From contig CAMPET010000269.1 in assembly GCA_946803715.1 (NCBI GenBank), positions 9,997 through 73,996 of the forward strand: 64,000 nt of DNA, given 5' to 3'. The notes under the pieces were generated by a model. The model did not search any database. It saw only the letters and a program-made list of their open reading frames with translations, and was not told the DNA's origin. Positions 24,142 to 32,376 of the stretch are shown in pieces. Origin of the DNA: Beroe ovata (taxonomy: Eukaryota > Ctenophora > Nuda > Beroida > Beroidae). Position 1 is the first letter of the stretch. Each line of letters opens with the position of its first letter. Made by a program: the position numbers and the translations under genes.

Positions 24142-26684
24142 GATATTCTGGCATGGGAAGCGACTTTGACCAGAGAAAAGTGAGTGAATGGACTTTGGTC
24201 AGTGAGAAGTGTGGCTACATGTGGGAGAGGAGCGAAAGACATTTCAAGGAACCATTCTCTGATGATTTATCTTGTGGCATATTCACTGGTTCAACTATAA
24301 TCACACAAATCCCAACAACTACTTTATTTTCATTTCAGAGCATTTCTGAGAATCACGCCTCCGCAATCAGCTCTCCTGTGCCTGTGAGTTTCATTCTACT
24401 CCATTCTTGATGAATAACTCCTAAATACACAGGGTGTGCCGTGTGTCAAAAAAATGAGCAAAAGTTGACACTCATTTTTGACACCTTTAAGTTCCTTTCT
24501 ACATTACAAAATAAGGAAATTCACAAATCATGAGATGAAAAATGAGATAACACAGTTCACAACTAGTTCACTCTTCCTCCCCCCCCAGGCGTCAAGTCCG
24601 CGAAGGAATGGTCGTGATGACGGGAACATCGAGGCTACCCTCCTGAAAAAGGGCGGACTCCTCAAAACTTGGCGAAAATGGAGATTCGAACTCAACGTCA
24701 AGTTAAAAGAGGTAAATTTCCACCATCTTAACCCTCCACCCCTTTCTCTCTCATCCAATTATCTCTCTTACCTCTCCACTCTCCCACCTCTCCTCACCCC
24801 CTCTCATCCCTTTAGTTGCGGTACTATGAGTCGGCGAGTGACGCGCACAACCCCCTATACATCCGCAAGACGATTGATCTGAGGGGCCGAGTGAAGGTCA
24901 CGCCCCTTTCTCACTCTGGGACGTCACACCACAGGGACGGGGGGCACCCCCATAACTTCCCCTTCATGGTAAGAGAGAGCAACCCCCGTCTCAAGATTCT
25001 GATACCATATATTGCCCTGTCAAATCACAATTCTGAGCAAAATTAAGTTCTAAGTATAGCATCGCGAACATAGTTTCTCATCACACTGTTAATATCTTCG
25101 GGGCTTCGCAATTTACATTGACATTCAAATTCGTACGTCAATTAAGATTCAATTAAAAACGAGCTTGGACATATATTGTGAAGTCTTAGTCACTTGAGGG
25201 ACGCCCTCCTTCTCTTTCTCACTTCAAATCACGATGACTTGGACCACTCTGATCTTCACACTGATCCAGCCCCTCCTCATTTCCACCTCAACCCAGCTAA
25301 ATGATTCCAATCTCCCTCCTTTCTTCGCCCACTGCGCCACCCCTCACGATCGAATGGAGCTCGCAGAGGAGCAAGTTCTCGCGAAATTCCTGAGCAATCA
25401 TGTAACCGAATGTTGGGAATATTGCTCCTACTTTCCGAAATGCCGGGTTTTCTTCCTCGCCCTTCAATCCTGCTGGATTATTGACGATAGTTTCGGTGAG
25501 GCAACGAGTGAGAATGTCAGTGAAGCACCTCGATCAAAAAGAATTGTGATCGAAATGATGACCTTGGTCCTTGATGCGGCATGTCTACGTTGCCCCAGCA
25601 ACTTGTCTACCTTCTTCTCCCGATTCGATGAAGAACTGGGCAATATCAGTGATGGGATTCTCATCCTTAACCAAGACGGTCTCTGTCTAACTCCCACTAA
25701 CAAGCTCTTCCAAACTTATGGGTTTATTGTTAAGTGGAGAGCGTGTTCTATGACCGGGCTGTGGATGTTGAACAGGGTGGATTACGCTCGTTTTGGTACA
25801 TTTCGGACAATAATACAAATTCCTCTTCTTGGTGAAAAAGCGCGGGCACTGACTTGGAGAGTCAACCTCGAGTCGGACAAGATATTTCTGGTCTTAGCTT
25901 CTACTCAATACGTCCCACCCCCGTATATGTTTCCGGATGTTACTCCCTATCTAGGACTCTTCCACCAGCTCTTCCATCCTCTGCGCTCGGGTGCAGGGGA
26001 CGAAAACTGCAGTTTTTCCATGCGGTATCTCCGACTAAAATATCTTGAAACGGGTGTTATACTTGATGCACAGGATCTTAACATTAGCACGACTGCTGTG
26101 GGCGTGCGGGAAATGTCACACATCGTGATTAGGCCCCACAAGAGCTACCCACTGAGGGCCCAGTGTTTTCCGAGCTTGGCCGGGGCCCATGCCCGCATTG
26201 AGGACCCGGCAAAACGGCCCTTTTTCCTGGAGAGAGATACGATGATGATAAAGTGTGATCGCGGTTATGGCGTAGCCGAGTGGAATTTCACTGATACGCA
26301 GAGGGTCGTGTGTGCTCGTGACGTCATGATGAAGCCATGTGTTTGGATACCACCCGTTACCAATGTTACCATGACAACAAACCACGTGACTTCTGAATAC
26401 CGTGACGTCACCGAGACTTCGTCGAGCAGTCTGGCCAGTGCTCCCACCCCCGCATTCATCATCACAATGGGATTCGCCTTATTCAATACGATATTTCTTA
26501 GATGTCTAGACAACTTGTGACTAGAAAAATTATATTTCCGGAGCATAATTTTTTGGAAAATGAAAACTAACGGAATTTCCGACAGATTAAAACCGAGCGA
26601 AGGGATCTGGTCCTGGCTGCAGACACGAAGGAACTCCGGGATATTTGGATGAAGAAGATTAAAAGCGTCAGTCAAGCACCCTGA
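695..26684 (+). CDS. SBF: SBF/MTMR5-MTMR13 family myotubularin pseudophosphatase (5' truncated)
   Basis: A scaffold and Rab-GEF-type protein of the phosphoinositide/endosome system. Exons chained in phase: 695-792, 1711-1817, 2218-2378, 3048-3194, 3382-3450, 5779-5883, 6047-6129, 7730-7802, 7892-8005, 8099-8221, 8311-8418, 8586-8789, 8943-9040, 9136-10192, 10338-10476, 10667-10785, 11044-11109, 11216-11314, 13404-13561, 13703-13912, 14020-14113, 19201-19353, 20420-20546, 21873-22114, 22245-22377, 23429-23508, 23795-23935, 24339-24383, 24589-24711, 24816-24968, 26586-26684 (stop TGA). Total is 1,575 aa. Order: SBF2 helical region (2218-8789), GRAM ([14 protein letters not shown], 8943 on), myotubularin-like domain (about 9740-14113, with [12 protein letters not shown] and [10 protein letters not shown]), linker, C1 finger (22245-23508, CxxC/CxxC/HxxC/C spacing intact), PH (24589-26684). 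The P-loop position reads [12 protein letters not shown], so the CX5R Cys and Arg are lost and it is a pseudophosphatase. The DENN exons lie outside the window. Five genes are nested in its introns. The first four exons and the low-complexity linker are the least certain. Confidence 0.9.
3451..5778. other. SBF intron, no gene seen
   Basis: A 2.3-kb AT-rich intron. It holds a TG-rich microsatellite near 4786-4825 and two direct copies of a TATGAAGGAGTAGGTAC phrase (5024-5039 and 5221-5237). Towards the 3' end are CTTGACACCAC motifs (5365-5425). I see no open frame with splice sites. Confidence 0.6.
6584..6677. repeat. (CA)n microsatellite with an assembly N
   Basis: A CA dinucleotide run with a few CG interruptions in an SBF intron. 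The single N at 6625 sits in the repeat, which suggests the assembler could not resolve its length. Confidence 0.9.
11651..11735. repeat. 17-bp tandem repeat, about five copies
   Basis: The unit AGATATGATCATCTAGA starts at 11651, 11668, 11685, 11702 and 11719; the last copy is degenerate. Each unit contains the self-complementary cores TGATCA and CTAGA/TCTAG. It lies just past the stop codon of the nested GST-like gene, so it could fall in that gene's 3' UTR. Confidence 0.85.
11750..12843 (-). CDS. Glutathione S-transferase-like protein nested in SBF intron
   Basis: Three exons on the minus strand (12843-12705, 12488-11990, 11867-11750) in continuous phase give 251 aa, or 236 aa from the internal Met at 12798 ([11 protein letters not shown]), which looks more like a normal GST start. 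The middle exon carries the GST signatures: [17 protein letters not shown] matches the GSH-site helix region after the cis-Pro strand, and the helical C-terminal domain follows (FEE-type [20 protein letters not shown]). GSTs conjugate glutathione to electrophiles in the cytosol; sigma/mu-like forms are common in invertebrates. Oddity: the N-terminal first strand is shorter than usual and the catalytic Tyr/Ser/Cys is not visible, so activity is doubtful or a tiny 5' exon is missed. The whole gene lies between SBF exons 11216-11314 and 13404-13561, on the opposite strand. Confidence 0.82.
12531..12631. repeat. Short tandem repeat in GST-like intron
   Basis: Repeated GAGCATAGGGAGTGGGGGGAA-type phrases, about three imperfect copies, in the first intron of the nested GST-like gene. 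Confidence 0.7.
14120..14242. repeat. 24-bp tandem repeat containing GGTGTCAACAGTACTGA
   Basis: About five imperfect units of GTACTGAGACTGGTGTCAAC type directly downstream of SBF exon 14020-14113. The unit contains the GGTGTCAA core that is the reverse complement of a motif spread through other introns of the window. Confidence 0.85.
14543..18683 (-). CDS. Flavin-containing amine oxidase / L-amino-acid oxidase-like, nested in SBF intron
   Basis: Five exons on the minus strand (18683-18558, 18432-17794, 15829-15715, 15592-15177, 15022-14543) join in phase to 591 aa. The N-terminus has the Rossmann FAD-binding motif [10 protein letters not shown] (residues 10-19). The C-terminus has the second FAD-contact region of the amine oxidase family ([20 protein letters not shown]), the equivalent of the GWVEGA segment in L-amino-acid and monoamine oxidases. 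Such enzymes oxidise an amine or amino acid with FAD and release H2O2. The substrate cannot be told. The open frame continues upstream to a Met at 18866, so a longer N-terminus is possible; I chose 18683 because the Rossmann fold begins right after it. The third intron is filled by a ~545-bp satellite. The gene lies wholly inside SBF intron 14114-19200, antisense to the host. Confidence 0.88.
15926..17650. repeat. Array of a ~545-bp tandem repeat (family A), three units plus a part
   Basis: The landmark CGATTCAGCGTCCAAAAATAC recurs at about 15967, 16513, 17056 and 17609, spacing 543-553 bp. Each unit opens with TCAGGGAAGCGAGATAGG-like sequence and ends near GTCCGAAGTCACATGAC. It occupies the intron between amine oxidase exons 2 and 3. 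Open frames inside are short and repeat between units, so I read them as non-coding. The same family occurs at 44,080-46,648. Confidence 0.88.
19567..20340. repeat. 172-bp tandem repeat, about 4.5 copies
   Basis: GGATAAGGGGTTATG-type starts fall at about 19567, 19739, 19911, 20084 and 20256, a period of 172 bp. Each unit contains GACGTGAAATTTTGGTTGTC and GAGCTATGGTAGAAGTTTC. Identity drops towards the 3' copies, and the last one is cut off. It lies in the SBF intron 19354-20419. Confidence 0.9.
20702..20920. repeat. GCCACACT / AGTGTGGC low-complexity array (first)
   Basis: Runs of GCCACACT and, in between, its complement AGTGTGGC. Adjacent blocks can therefore pair with each other. The right end (about 20868-20902) is nearly the reverse complement of the right end of a second array at 21629-21809. 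Confidence 0.88.
21629..21809. repeat. AGTGTGGC array (second, inverted partner)
   Basis: Repeats of CAGTGTGGCAGTGTGGCA, ending in GCTGCCACACTCCTCGTAAG. That end matches the reverse complement of 20868-20902 (CTTACGAGGAGTGTGGC). Both arrays lie in SBF intron 20547-21872 about 0.9 kb apart. Confidence 0.88.
22648..22719 (+). tRNA. tRNA-His (anticodon GTG)
   Basis: A 72-nt cloverleaf. Acceptor GCTGCGA pairs with TCGCAGC. A-box (TAGTGGTTAGGA) and B-box (GGTTCGAATCC) are intact, and the anticodon loop reads TTGTGGC. A TTTT stretch follows at 22721 as the Pol III terminator. No intron and no encoded CCA. It sits in SBF intron 22378-23428, in the sense direction. Confidence 0.97.
23213..23285 (-). 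tRNA. tRNA-Arg (anticodon TCT)
   Basis: A 73-nt cloverleaf on the minus strand. Acceptor GGCCTTG pairs with CAAGGTC (one G-T pair), the anticodon loop is CTTCTAA, and the B-box is GGTTCGAGTCC. A T-run follows on the minus strand (AAAATTTTG). It shares the same SBF intron as tRNA-His but in the opposite orientation, 0.5 kb away. Confidence 0.97.
24096..24140. repeat. (TGAT)n microsatellite
   Basis: About nine perfect TGAT units in an SBF intron, with no other feature around it. Confidence 0.95.
25234..26520 (+). CDS. Intronless secreted or surface-anchored Cys-rich protein, nested between PH-domain exons
   Basis: A single uninterrupted frame of 428 aa inside SBF intron 24969-26585, same strand as the host. 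I do not recognise the family. What can be seen: a hydrophobic signal peptide (residues 1 to about 20), many cysteines, about seven NxS/T sites (for example NDS, NVS, NLS, NIS, NFT, NVT), a block reading [16 protein letters not shown]...CWI that resembles a PAN/apple-type Cys pattern, and near residue 350 a KCDRGYG...C...C stretch that recalls a sushi (CCP) module. The C-terminus is Ser-rich and then hydrophobic ([16 protein letters not shown]) with a very short tail, as in a GPI-anchor signal or a C-terminal membrane helix. Codon use and length argue against chance. It could be a retroposed gene copy. Function is unknown. Confidence 0.75.
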   Translation: MTWTTLIFTLIQPLLISTSTQLNDSNLPPFFAHCATPHDRMELAEEQVLAKFLSNHVTECWEYCSYFPKCRVFFLALQSCWIIDDSFGEATSENVSEAPRSKRIVIEMMTLVLDAACLRCPSNLSTFFSRFDEELGNISDGILILNQDGLCLTPTNKLFQTYGFIVKWRACSMTGLWMLNRVDYARFGTFRTIIQIPLLGEKARALTWRVNLESDKIFLVLASTQYVPPPYMFPDVTPYLGLFHQLFHPLRSGAGDENCSFSMRYLRLKYLETGVILDAQDLNISTTAVGVREMSHIVIRPHKSYPLRAQCFPSLAGAHARIEDPAKRPFFLERDTMMIKCDRGYGVAEWNFTDTQRVVCARDVMMKPCVWIPPVTNVTMTTNHVTSEYRDVTETSSSSLASAPTPAFIITMGFALFNTIFLRCLDNL

Positions 26685-28815
26685 ACACGATAAAATCACT
26701 GGGTAGGAAAGTTCCAAAATCATATTGTCTCCCTCCCGTGAAAAACTTATATTTCAGGGAATTGTGTATTCCTCATTATGTGAAACATCTTTCCGAGCAA
26801 TATATTTAGTCCGATGCTGACGTAATGATAATTCATCGTAACCAGGTTGTGTCCGTTGCTATAGCAACCGGAGCGGTTGTAATTTCCCCTCCATCTGCCC
26901 ACTGTTGGGTTACGTGTTGTCCTAATTTTTGTATGCAGGTTTATTTTCTGACGAGAACACAAATCAATAGGATAACTCATTCTCTGTGTAATAGTATTTT
27001 ATTGTATCTGATCAATCGATTGCAACAAGTATATTTATGGCATATGAATATTGTTTAACTATGTTCTGGCGCTATCATGGTTATGGTTGCGTATTGTTGC
27101 GGAGTTAAGAAGTTGTGGATGTTGATCGAAAGTCACCACAGATTTTTTGGTTAAATTCAAATCGGTAATGTAACCCATATCTTAAGCTTCACCATTGATT
27201 CAATCTCCGCTATCTTAACTTAGTGAGCAGTTTGCTTTTCCTGCGTCATGGTTTTCGATTGATAAATTTGAGGTATTTTGTTTGATATAATATCGTTTGA
27301 CGTTATCTTAATTTAAATTGATCTCTGACAAATTTAGTAGTTTCATTGCTTGATAAGGCTGTTGTTATCTTATGCACAGAAGTTGATATGCTAGGTCACA
27401 GATATAGTACATCAATCAAAGGAGTAGAGAGTACGCAACGACTGCCGTCTGCACATACCCTCCGCAAAATTTCAGTAACTTTTGATAAACAAGTCATGAA
27501 CGTGCGCGGCGCGTGTACGTCTAGGTCTTGGATGAAGGCGCGCGCGCGACAGAATACATTCGGCAGTTTTAAATATTTTGCACTGTGCATAGTCAATAGC
27601 TTCAATTGACCCCTGTTTCTTCACCACGCGTAAATTCGTATTGCATTTGTGCGGCGACGTGGAAAGACTGAAGAGGGCGGTAAACGCGAACGGGCACGTG
27701 CTCATGCTTCAGCTTCGTGCAAACGCTGTGCGCACTTATTTCACTTTGTAGTTTAAATGCAAATGATGATTGATGAATGTTCCCGCGCTGCGTGACCCAA
27801 ATACTCCGCGCGCGCTGCGCGTCTCCGTGGTTTCTACGACTTTTCAGTTCACTGAGTAGAACAGGGGCGCGCAACGTGTGCACATTGATGAAATATCGCT
27901 AAAACCACGGACCTGCGCACTGCGCAGGTCAGCGCGCGCGGAGTGCCGTGCGTGGGTTACGCTGCGCGGGAGCATAATATCAATATTATCAGCATATGCA
28001 ATTGCTAATCATAAGGGATAATGGGCCATTGATTTGTGAGGAAATCACTTCCAATTTATTCTATGCACTATGCAACTGAAAACTTTCTGAGGCAAAACCC
28101 TTTTGTAGCCAAGAGAAAGGGAATAAATATTTACTATATGCCATTTTTAAATTATTACCTTTAAATTTGAATTGATAGGCAGCTAAGTGCCTATGAAGTG
28201 TAAGCTACTATCTGAGTTATGACTGAATGTAAGTTGTGATGGTTAAAGACCATAATATTTATACTATTTATATTATTAAACATTCCTCAAGTTTTACCAC
28301 GGCCGTCGGCCAACAAGTAGAGCTCTAATGACATTAAAAGCCCTATTAACAATTCCACATTTTACATTTGACTTCATATGCTCCATGAACTCATATGCTC
28401 CATGAACCCATTTTATGTATGTCTGTCCTTCAATTCTCATGTATTGGTTTAGTGCCAGTATTCTTGAATTCATTTATGATATATAGGGTACATGATTTTT
28501 AAACATCATCTCAATCATCAATGGATCATACATTGGATTTTCTCAAGCAGGGAGATTGGCCATTGCTAAGAAATATGTTCCTCTGTATCAGAAAATTTTC
28601 ATTTGTAGATTGCAGTATCTTCTTCCAATTCAAGATGCAGACAATGTATCATTAAAGTACATGATGAGATGAAAACCATAACTAACTTAATATTTTTGTC
28701 TGGAGATAATAGAAATTCCGGTTTAGTTTAAGGAACTGGTTTGAATTCATGCAAATGTTTTGAAATAATATCTATTGCAATATTCTGCATAGTGTATAAA
28801 CCTCTTTCATAATAG
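26685..28815. other. Intergenic, with GC-rich patches
   Basis: No gene was found after the SBF stop codon. About 27,490-27,970 contains GCGC-rich islands in otherwise AT-rich DNA (for example CGCGCGCTGCGCG near 27,808, and a near-palindrome CCTGCGCACTGCGCAGG near 27,911). These could be promoter or origin-like CpG sequence, but no exon could be tied to them. Confidence 0.5.
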
Positions 28816-29613
28816 GCATTTGATGGATAACACTGAAGAGATATTCAATGATCTGCAAATCCATGATGATGTGAGTATTCAAATTTGTATTTTGAGTTTT
28901 AGAAAAGTAAATAAGTATGTACCATTTTTGTATCAATTATAATCATGTACAACTCTGTAGGTTATAGTAATTAAAGCACAAAATGTGTGACTTTCCTGGG
29001 AATCATGTAGATATAGGGTGTTCCCTGTTCAAGAGTGACAAGTGATAACAGCCCATTATAACATGGCAGATTCCATACAAGTGTCCACATATACTCTGTT
29101 TACTATAACTCAAGTGTATATATCATTCAACGGAGTAGCTTAAAAGTCGTTAATATGTTGAAGCATGTGATTAATAAGAGGGAAAGTTAGCCGTAAGTCT
29201 CCCTTGAATAATATTACAATCCATACACTTGTCTTGAATATCAATTTGTTTCAGAACACAAGCCTCACATCTAGCACAATTACTGGAGGAACAGTTATCC
29301 AAGATGGATCCAGTAACAGGTACTGTCATTCTCTGTGTTGTTGGAAATACCATTTTTTCATCATTGGTGCATACAACCCTGGGTAGGTCACATCATTAAA
29401 TTTCCTTGCAGTTTTATTCAACTTGGGACAATATTCTCATGTTCAGTTTGATATGAGATACTTGATTTCCAAACTAACGACCATTTACAATGGTTTTGGT
29501 AAAGATTGGCATGATAATGAAGTTCTCTGTTCAGGTCCAGCCAAACTGAATTAGCTAATTGTGGTTTAGGGACCGTTAACTTATCATTTCAGCTTCTCAA
29601 GAATACGGAATTG
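28816..29613 (+). CDS. Possible exons of an unidentified gene
   Basis: Two short open stretches have good splice sites and compatible phase. The first is 28816-28870 (ends GATGAT before GTGAGT; reads LMDNTEEIFNDLQIHDD). The second is 29255-29319 (after TTTCAG; reads NTSLTSSTITGGTVIQDGSS). A third (from about 29592 to a TGA at 29613) would close the frame after a few residues. The composition is acidic then Ser/Thr-rich. No family is recognised and no start codon is certain. It may be a small gene, part of a larger one, or chance. Confidence 0.28.
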
Positions 29614-31495
29614 AAGAAAATCTTTAATGGTAAAAAAGATTTCTCATGCTAGAAGCTTAATTTTCTTGCTAATAGAATCCGGGGCTTGCCAGCTTTCCTC
29701 GAAGCATGAGCTCAAACCGCTGTATGATTGCTCTAACAATATCCCATCTGAATTAACCCACTTTCACGTGTATATTTTCGTAAATAACGTCATGATATTG
29801 AGTGTTTGTTTTCAAATCAATTCCGCTAATTGCACAGTGTATGTTACGTTGCATACCAATGGTTTTGTGCATGGCAGAAAAATTAACGTAAGTTGTGGGA
29901 AATTACTCCACAATCATTGCATTAATGATCAATGGTGAATGGGGTGAGCTAAGATTTTGATACATTATAAGATGTCATGTGACATGGTGTACTCTGCCCA
30001 TATATATGTGAAAGTTGTGTAACATTATGTAAAGTCTAGAATATGTATGTTGTGAAGACGAGAGTTTAAAACTCAAACATCACAGAACAAGCCGAGCATT
30101 ACGCAGATAATATGTAGCTTTTATAAAGGAGTAACAATTGAGAAAAAGCTCTCAATCTGTGCTGTCATTGAGCTTATGTCATCTTACTATACCATTCTGG
30201 ATTAAACTTTTAACTAAGTATCCATTCTGTTTGAATCTGCTTGATTGGAGTGACGAAAGTACTTGTAGGAAAGCATTGTGTAGTTAAAAATGAGTAACAA
30301 TAAGAAAAATAATCAAGGAGTTGCTCTCTAAAAGAGTACCCAGACGCAGTAGACGGAAAATCAGGTTGCTATGGTTACCAACCCTGATCGATCACTGAAT
30401 TCTCCTGAAATTTTCTCCCCGTGCTGTGGGAACGGCCACAGCACACAGGTGATGAGTGAATCAGGGAATTGGAAGTTTTTACTCCCTCAGGAGTAGTCAG
30501 GACGTCGAAGAGCAAGTAGTGAAGCAGACGAAGAAGATACTCGGTATGATTTGTTTGTTTGTGCGTTTGTTTGTCAGTGTTTGCGTACGTTTGTTTGTAC
30601 GTTTGTTTGTTCGAGTGTTTGTGTATGTTTGTATGCATCGATGGATGGTTTGTATTGTGTATTGTGTATATCTGTTATTTTTTTGTGTGTGTTAAGTGTG
30701 TGCTTAGTGTGTTTGTATGCTTGTTCGACTCAGTTAGTGGTCACTTGTCGCGTTTGTGTATAGAATTATCCGCTCGAAAAAGAAATGAATTTTTAAAAAA
30801 AAGTTCCTGAAAGATCAATGGTTATCTAGAAAATTGTGACGTTCAGCAATTGAATGAGATGATCTTACGCCAGAATTCCCCCTGGGATTTGCAAAATCCC
30901 CTTTTCAAAGAGCTAAAATACTCTTATTCCGCGCGCCTATAATCACATTTCACTGCTCCCCCATAAATATAGTGCTCCTCCATAATTCATACAGGATGCA
31001 CAAACGCCTGTATCCAATATCGCTGTGTAAGTGTAACATGGCTACTAATTATCGATGAAAGTTAAACTAATATTATGTGTGTGTGCTTGTGTACGTGTTT
31101 ATTATGCGTTTATCTATCACACAGCATAATATATAGCGTGTGTGTGTGACACATGAGAAAAGTGACTCTGTCCGTAATTGATCAGCCCGGAGTTCACTAT
31201 GAAGGATCCAAATTATGCAGGAGTCTGAATTTCGAGTAAGCATCGTTGAATGCTATAGGACAGACGCTTACCCACTGAGTCACTGAGGCGTTAGTGGTAG
31301 AGTGACATAAGTTATTGAGTACCGATGTCGAGGAAACATGGTATCAAGTGCACCTGGTCTCAGACCGCCACTGTCTTTTCCAACGCTCTGACACCCACAG
31401 AATTATAATTCAGCACACTTTTCACCCCCTACTCCATCCCCACCCCCTGAAATTACCCCTCTCAGATATACCCTCTCTGAATTTGATTTATCATC
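29614..31495. other. Intergenic, no gene seen
   Basis: AT-rich, with a GTTTGT-rich microsatellite at about 30,553-30,640 and TG-rich runs near 31,075-31,150. Open frames here are short and follow the simple repeats. Confidence 0.5.
31465..31470 (+). promoter_or_regulatory. TATA-like element of tRNA-Sec
   Basis: GATATA lies 26-31 nt upstream of the tRNA-Sec 5' end. Animal tRNA-Sec genes are transcribed by Pol III from an upstream TATA box plus a PSE rather than from the A-box alone, so this position is as expected. I did not identify a PSE with confidence. Confidence 0.5.
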
Positions 31496-31582
31496 GCCGG
31501 GCTGAGCTTGGGTGGTCCTGAGGGCAGACTTCAAATCTGTGGACGAGTAGCCTCGTAGTGGTTCGATTCCACCTGACCGGCG
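31496..31582 (+). tRNA. Selenocysteine tRNA (anticodon TCA)
   Basis: An 87-nt long-variable-arm tRNA with anticodon loop CTTCAAA (TCA, reads UGA). Diagnostic parts seen: the long acceptor stem with the G73 discriminator (GCCGG...CCGGC then G), the extended D-stem region GAGCTTGGGTGGTCC, anticodon stem GCAGACT/ATCTGT, long variable arm GACGAGTAGCCTCGT, and T-arm GTGGTTCGATTCCAC. It serves UGA recoding in selenoproteins after charging with Ser and conversion via PSTK/SepSecS. It is a single copy here, in intergenic DNA 0.8 kb from the 3' end of the arylsulfatase gene. Confidence 0.96.
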
Positions 31583-32376
31583 TCTGATTTCTGATTGCGG
31601 TATCAGAAATGCTTTTTGTCAACTCGACCAGTGGGTAAGAGGTCGATATGGGGGTCAGAAAGTTTAGTTTGAGGACGCTACAGTAGTGAAGTGGAAGGCG
31701 TTTCTAGAGGTATTAAACGTGACGCGCGAAATGTTGTTGGTATGCAGTTTGGCGCAAGGCGGGTTTTTGGATATATATATAGTGCGCGCGCGACCGAGCT
31801 GCTAGTACTTTGGAGCAGTCATCAGGGAAACTTGTTCGCGCGCGACGGATGATTTGAGAACCGTGAGTAGGACATTATTTCAGGAAACGGTTACAATTCG
31901 TCAATTCATGAATTATCAGACTGACGCTACTTGACTGACGTCATTCATTTTAACATAACCTCGGGGGATATCACAATACTGCACTTTTTCCCCTTGACAC
32001 CACTTTCCATGACTTGATTCGGTCATACCTCTTGATCATGATGTCACACTCACCTCATGACATCACAGGATGATGTTTATATGCCGGAAACACGCACGTG
32101 TGTCACATGGCTTCCTGTAATGTGATACTCATGTGTGTGTGACGAGTACTTTTGACACATCATTACACAGCTCTCTCGCGGTCCGTGTGTTTTTTGCGGT
32201 GTTGAAATGTTTAAAGTTCACCGTATTCCGTGACTTCAGCTACGTTTAAAGTATGTCATGTTCCTTTATCAGGTTGCGTGGTCTCTTCATAACTTCATCT
32301 TATTCGAACATTCAAATCTTACATTTCATTACATCAATCATCGTAACAATTTCGTGATTTTCTCCCCAGTCCGCAC
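31583..32376. other. Intergenic between tRNA-Sec and arylsulfatase 3' end
   Basis: It contains a GCGC-rich patch (about 31,735-31,860, including GTGCGCGCGCGACC) and one CTTGACACCACTTTCC motif near 31,993. No exon was seen. Confidence 0.5.
31587..31617 (+). terminator. Trailer hairpin and T5 terminator after tRNA-Sec
   Basis: A perfect 9-bp inverted repeat, ATTTCTGAT and ATCAGAAAT around a 6-nt loop (31587-31610), starts 4 nt after the mature 3' end. It is followed by TTTTT at 31613-31617, the first Pol III stop signal downstream of the gene. Confidence 0.6.

Noticed and set aside
30375..30810. Frames in the GTTTGT region
   Set aside because: They translate a simple repeat (period-4 TTTG) on both strands.
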